From Geosiphon pyriformis (taxonomy: Eukaryota > Glomeromycota > Glomeromycetes > Archaeosporales > Geosiphonaceae), in assembly GCA_016748015.1 (NCBI GenBank), contig JAAOMT010000672.1:483752-547751 (forward strand): a DNA stretch of 64,000 bases, given 5' to 3'. The notes beneath the pieces are model-generated. The model saw only the letters and a program-made list of their open reading frames with translations. It was not told the DNA's origin and did not search any database. Positions 59,841 through 64,000 of the stretch are shown piece after piece. Position numbers and translations under genes: made by a program. Positions within the stretch are counted from its first letter, which is position 1. Each line of letters begins with the position of its first letter.

Positions 59841-60828
59841 ACAAAGATATTTTTAATCAATATAAACAATTATTTTCTAGATTAAACTATTCAAAATGTC
59901 TTCTATATTTTCCATAAATATTGGATCAAAACTATTCAAATACTATTTTAACTATTGGAAAACAGACTATTATAACTAATAACAATAGAATACATACTGT
60001 TATTAAACCAAAGAAAACCACTACTAAAAGACAAAAAATTGGTAACAAAATAGATAAATATCTGCTAGAAAATATAACAGTAGTAATATTTTTATTTTTT
60101 ATTACAATTGGAAAAATGATTTAAGAAATTTTATTTATAGACAAAAACTTGTCATATAAAAAGCAATTAAAACTCTATAGTTGTCTTAATAAAATCATAA
60201 AAAATATAAAACTCTTAAAGAAAACAACTTTAAATATACAAGTAAAAATTTTGGGCATTATATGATTAGATGTTTTAAGAGTTTTGATCATTGCTAAAAG
60301 AGCCAAAAATTTTATACAAAGATTTAGTCTTTTGGATTATAATAAGTAAAATGTCTTCTTAAAATAAGTTTTTTTTTATAATTTTAATATAATATTGTTT
60401 TAACTGGTTTAAATACCTAATTACATACATAATTTATACTTAGTTTAAATTATTTAATTTTTTAAAAAAGTTTTTAAATAAATTTAATTAAAAATATATT
60501 ATAAATAATATAAATTTTAGCTGAATACTTATTTAGAAACAAGTTTTAAAAATTTTAAAATTATCTATTATATTAATTTTTAATAAAAAAACAAATCAAA
60601 CAGAAAAACAAAAAATTAAGTTTGATAAAATTTAATTTATTTTTGTTGTATTTTAAACAATATTTTTTTGATTATTATAGTAAATATAAATAATTATTTA
60701 TACAATAAAAAATAAAATAAATTTTGACACTTTTATAAAAAAAACTACTTTTATATTATAAATTAAAATAAATAAATAACAAAAAAAAATTATTAAAAAT
60801 AATAAAATTTTATTAAAAAAGTAAATTA
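59841..60828. other. AT-rich stretch
   Basis: A 67-codon open stretch at 59921-60124 is Thr/Lys/Asn-rich and not convincing. At about 60236-60285 a phrase YTSKNFGHYMIRCF resembles a decayed CCHC knuckle, which may be another gag trace. The remainder is AT-rich. Confidence 0.35.
60821..60828 (+). repeat. Candidate left target-site duplication of LINE copy D
   Basis: GTAAATTA after an A run, repeated at 62470-62477 after the LINE poly(A). The A runs on both sides make the true length uncertain. Confidence 0.5.
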
Positions 60829-62469
60829 TGATGAATTAAAAGACTTTTTATAGGTAGAAAAAACTTGATCTAAGAGAATCTGTCCTTTTTTGGTTTAAAT
60901 AAATATCTCAATTTTTGCATAATAATGGTACTCTGTTGTCTGATTTTGCAAGAACTGGTTGGCTTACTGGTTTGAACATTTTGAATTCTCAAGAATTTTC
61001 TGTTGTATAGAGTAGTTTGTACAAGATTTGGTCTGGTTCATTTGATGTTTTCACAGATGGTTTATTAAAGAATCTTGGCTCAGCAGATGTTACCAATGGT
61101 GCAGCTGTGTACTTTCCTGTTGTGAATCTTAGTTTTGGAGTTGGAATTCAAAGATTGTTGTCTTCTACTTTGGCCAAGTTGCAGACTGTTGCTTTGATGC
61201 TAGAGTGTATTCTATCTTTTTGCCCAGTAGTATTGCATATTAACAGTCAAGCTGTCATTAATACTTGTATGTCTGAGTTGTCTTTTGTTGTGTCTGACTT
61301 CCACACTTCATGCTGGATAAAAAAACATCACATTTTTAATTTGATTCATAAGAAAGACATTAGTGTAAAATAGATAAAGGTTAAAGATCATTCTGGAATT
61401 TGTGGCAATATAAAGACTAATGTTGCTGTTGGTAATGCTATATGCTCTTGGTTTTTCTTACTGGTGGAGGTGCAAGAACATTTTTTGGTGACTAAGGACA
61501 CAGTTGTATCTGACAATGCCTGGTATTTTGTTCAAGATTTGTACAAGTCTGTTTGTTGTGTTCACTGAGAAATCAGATCTGGTCACAATATTATTCTAAA
61601 TGAGTTAATTAAGAGTATTGACTAGGGAGCCACCTTAAGTGTATAGCATCCTGACTTGCATATGCTTGCTGGATCTACTAGTTAGAAGTCTTTTGTTCTA
61701 TGTTCATATTTAATAAAAGCTGTATACCAATGGCTTTTAGTAGTAGTTAGGAAAAGATTATATGATAAAAGTTATTTTGGTGTACTGTATTTGTTGTATA
61801 GTGAGGTGGAGCTACCTGATCATGTCTTTTTATGCACTTTGAATGTTGGTGTTTGGGGGGAAATTCTGGCTGAGACTTTTGCTTTATAAGTCTCTTTGGT
61901 GGGGAATAATACTTTATTTTCTTCTGTAGTTTTGCAGTTCCTTGGTCTTTGCTTTTTAGATGTTGGTTTATATTCAGTTGTATATAAAGAGTTTGTTATA
62001 AAGGATTAGTATGTAGAAACTGTTGGGATTTTTGATAATAAGAAGAAAGCTGTTGGTGTTGTTATTAATTATGTGAGGCATTTTGTTGAATTATATTATT
62101 CTAGGATCTGATTGGTAAGGTCTAAGCATAGGATGGACATAGAAAGAACTGGCTTAGTTAAAAATAATGGGTTGGTATTAGGTTTGTTGTATTATGTGAT
62201 GCATGTATTATCGCATAGTATAGTTAGAATGCTTGACATAACTGACTTTCTTGCTGTTAGTTTTGGCTGTTGTAGATTTTGTCTTTTCTTTTTTAGGTTA
62301 GATTGTGATCTATATATTGTTATAAGTGTGTAGTATTGTCTTGTTTGGCCTGAATAGCTAGCCACATATAGAAAGTGCATGAATTGTATTTAGTTTGAGC
62401 CTTTTAGTATAGTTCTATATACTAGATAGTAGTTGGGCTTCATTCATTAAATACATTTTAAAAAAAAAA
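60829..62469 (+). mobile_element. 5'-truncated LINE insertion, copy D
   Basis: Homology to LINE ORF2 starts at once (KTFYR, then LDLRESV at about 60835-60885) and runs through the RNase H and the Cys/His part to a 3' UTR ending CATTCATTAAAT and a poly(A) run (62456-62469). Truncation from the 5' side, the 3' A tail and the flanking GTAAATTA are the hallmarks of LINE insertion by target-primed reverse transcription. It is a sister type to copies A-C, diverged and decayed. Confidence 0.8.
60831..62330 (+). pseudogene. LINE copy D ORF2 fragment (RNase H and C-terminus)
   Basis: The longest open piece (61017-61373) reads SFDVFTDGLLKNLGSADVTN, then LAKLQTVALMLEC and HINSQAVINTC. It keeps the first RNase H acid in FTDG. 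The expected Glu position reads LAKLQ (Lys) and the third acid is Asn in NSQ. Downstream IKVKDHSGICGN fits the VKGHSG loop. Several stops and frame changes follow to about 62330. Confidence 0.8.
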
Positions 62470-62477
62470 GTAAATTA

Positions 62478-63400
62478 AATTTGTAGAAATTATAACTGTT
62501 TAATTTTTCAAAAAAATTTAAAAGTATAGTAATACTTTATTATTATTTTATGTTTTATTTATTTATTTTTAGAATCAATTATAAAATTTTTAAAATTTTA
62601 CTTATAAAAATTAACTTGTTTAATAAATATATAGTTAAATTTATTAGTGTTTTAATAATTTAAATTAATTTTTTATTGATTATTAAAAATAAATATCAAA
62701 ATCTTTTTATATTAAAAGTATTATTATTATTATTTTGTTGTTTAAAAATTCATAAAACTATAATATATATCTTTTAAAAAATAAAAATAATAAATTTATT
62801 AATAAAAATTAAAAAAAATAATTAATAATTTTGTAAAAAATATAAAGTATTAATGTAAAAATTATTAAACTTAAATATATAAATATGTTTAAATAAAAAA
62901 TTAAATAAGTATTTAAATAAAAATTTGTTAAATACTTAAATAAAATAAAAGCAAATAGTTTTTTTAATTTATATAGCTTAAATTATTGGTTATATATAAA
63001 AAATGTGTAAGTAATATTTTTGTTTTAAGTTTTAATTAAATTTAATTTAATTAATACATACAAATAACATTATTAAATTTGTTTTATATATAAATTAAAT
63101 ATATAAATTTTTATTTAATAAGTTTAAAATTAATATAAAGTTACATATATATATACAAATTAATAATAAAAACATTTAATACTGGTTTAATTTTTTCCAA
63201 TTTTAAAACTTTTCATTATTTTATTTTAAAATAATAAAACGAATTTTATTCAATATTAAAATATATAAAACAATAATAATGTTAATTTAATAAAACAAAA
63301 ATAATTTAATGAATATTGCACAATACAATAATTATTAAAAAAAAACAATTATATTATATAGGCATACCGCAGGGGGTAAAAACTCTGATTATTGTTATAA
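62478..63400. other. AT-rich stretch upstream of the coiled-coil gene
   Basis: No gene or repeat is recognised. Composition is extremely AT-rich to about 63355, then changes sharply to genic composition at GGCATACCGCAGGGGG. Confidence 0.5.
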
Positions 63401-63532
63401 TTTAACAAAGGCGAGTTTGTTACCTAAATAGTAAATTTATACTGATAAATCAGAGATCTGAAACGTCATTGACACGAACCAAACATATATTACGCCATAT
63501 CTTCCCAAACTATAACAAACACGCAAAATAGC
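63360..63532 (+). promoter_or_regulatory. 5' flank/UTR of the coiled-coil ORF
   Basis: The 170 bases before the ATG are less AT-rich and contain CpG, unlike the upstream desert. They probably hold the core promoter and 5' UTR. No defined box can be named. Confidence 0.35.
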
Positions 63533-63907
63533 ATGACGAGCGTTGAAGATATTAAATGTCAATTAGAGGTGGCTACGACCGAGTATAGGAGATGCGTGGA
63601 GGAGCTGAAGGAAAAGGGTGAGAAGCTGGGTGAAAAGGAAGTTGAGTTACGTGACCTGAAGAAGAATTTGAGACAGAGGAAGTACAAGGACGAAAACGAA
63701 AAGAATTGGTGGATAGAAGATGTGCAAGAGCTAGAAAAGCAAAAAGAAAAGCTAGAAGAAGAAGTGAAGGAGCTAAAAACGAGTAAAGATAGATGGGAGG
63801 TGCAGATGCAAAAATTACAAATTGCTTTGATGGAAATAACTAAGATAGGTAACGACTTCGTGACTTGTGACTTGAACGTTGGGGACAGAGTTTATGACTT
63901 TGGATAA
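63533..63907 (+). CDS. Coiled-coil protein, 124 aa, unknown function
   Basis: ATG at 63533 and TAA at 63905. Residues 1-105 are a charged Glu/Lys/Leu-rich helix with heptad spacing (for example VEELKEKGEKLGEKEVELRD and LEKQKEKLEEEVKEL), strongly predicting a coiled coil. The end is CDLNVGDRVYDFG. There are no signal or membrane segments. Base composition and CpG content are gene-like and the frame is clean. The protein may oligomerise or scaffold. No family can be named. The gene may continue in further exons beyond the window, since gene-like composition goes on to base 64000. Confidence 0.6.
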   Translation: MTSVEDIKCQLEVATTEYRRCVEELKEKGEKLGEKEVELRDLKKNLRQRKYKDENEKNWWIEDVQELEKQKEKLEEEVKELKTSKDRWEVQMQKLQIALMEITKIGNDFVTCDLNVGDRVYDFG

Positions 63908-64000
63908 TGACTGACTCATGAGTGTTGCACTCGCAACTTCAACGTTCTTGAATGTTGTTTCACTTGCAGAACTCGAGCGTCCTCCAAAAAGACCACGCAG
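63908..64000 (+). other. Gene-like sequence at the window end
   Basis: Composition stays less AT-rich after the stop codon, with CTCGAGCGTCCTCCAAAAAG near the end. It could be a 3' UTR or a further exon. The window ends too soon to tell. Confidence 0.3.

Noticed and set aside
59921-60124. 67-aa ORF after the old gypsy element
   Set aside because: Low-complexity Thr/Lys/Asn composition in AT-rich DNA. It begins without a clear ATG context and has no motif.
62192-62380. 62-aa - strand ORF
   Set aside because: Antisense to the 3' end of LINE copy D.

Overview
The window looks like a repeat-dominated stretch of a fungal nuclear genome, most likely an arbuscular mycorrhizal fungus (Glomeromycotina). 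This is an inference. It rests on the extreme AT richness, genes with short GT-AG introns, a Sel1-repeat/protein-kinase relic, and LINE and Ty3/gypsy elements whose protein motifs I recognise as typical of Rhizophagus/Gigaspora-like genomes. No tRNA, rRNA, operon or CRISPR is visible.

Layout. 1-6650: a + strand LINE (ORF1 plus ORF2) full of stops. 7000-8300: an older, ORF1-like relic of a second LINE type. 8750-10080: a Tc1/mariner element (- strand transposase) with matching terminal inverted repeats. 11049-13720: a small genic island with a 187-aa Asn/Gln-rich ORF and a decayed tandem paralogue. 15888-17900: a decayed Sel1-repeat array followed by a decayed kinase C-lobe. 19728-21233: the best host gene, a five-exon class 3 lipase-like gene whose catalytic Ser is Gly. 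21234-27066: mostly AT-rich, with one gypsy reverse transcriptase relic. 27067-31480: an LTR plus pol of a decayed - strand gypsy element. 31680-34372: a very decayed + strand LINE. 34385-41294: a much better preserved - strand LINE bounded by a 12-bp target duplication. 41890-42375: a 57-bp tandem repeat. 42620-43520: a pogo/Tigger-like relic. 44500-59840: an old + strand gypsy element interrupted at 49767-59569 by a younger, complete - strand gypsy element that carries a dUTPase-like domain. 60829-62469: a 5'-truncated LINE. 63533-63907: a coiled-coil ORF.

The main theme is layered transposon decay. Damage that can be polarised is overwhelmingly G:C to A:T: Trp codons become stops, and catalytic Asp/Glu become Asn/Lys. 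Several grades of decay of related elements lie side by side, so the window records a time series. The nested gypsy insertion and two target-site duplications give a relative order of events. Of the non-transposon genes, only the lipase-like gene, the Asn/Gln-rich ORF and the coiled-coil ORF look intact.
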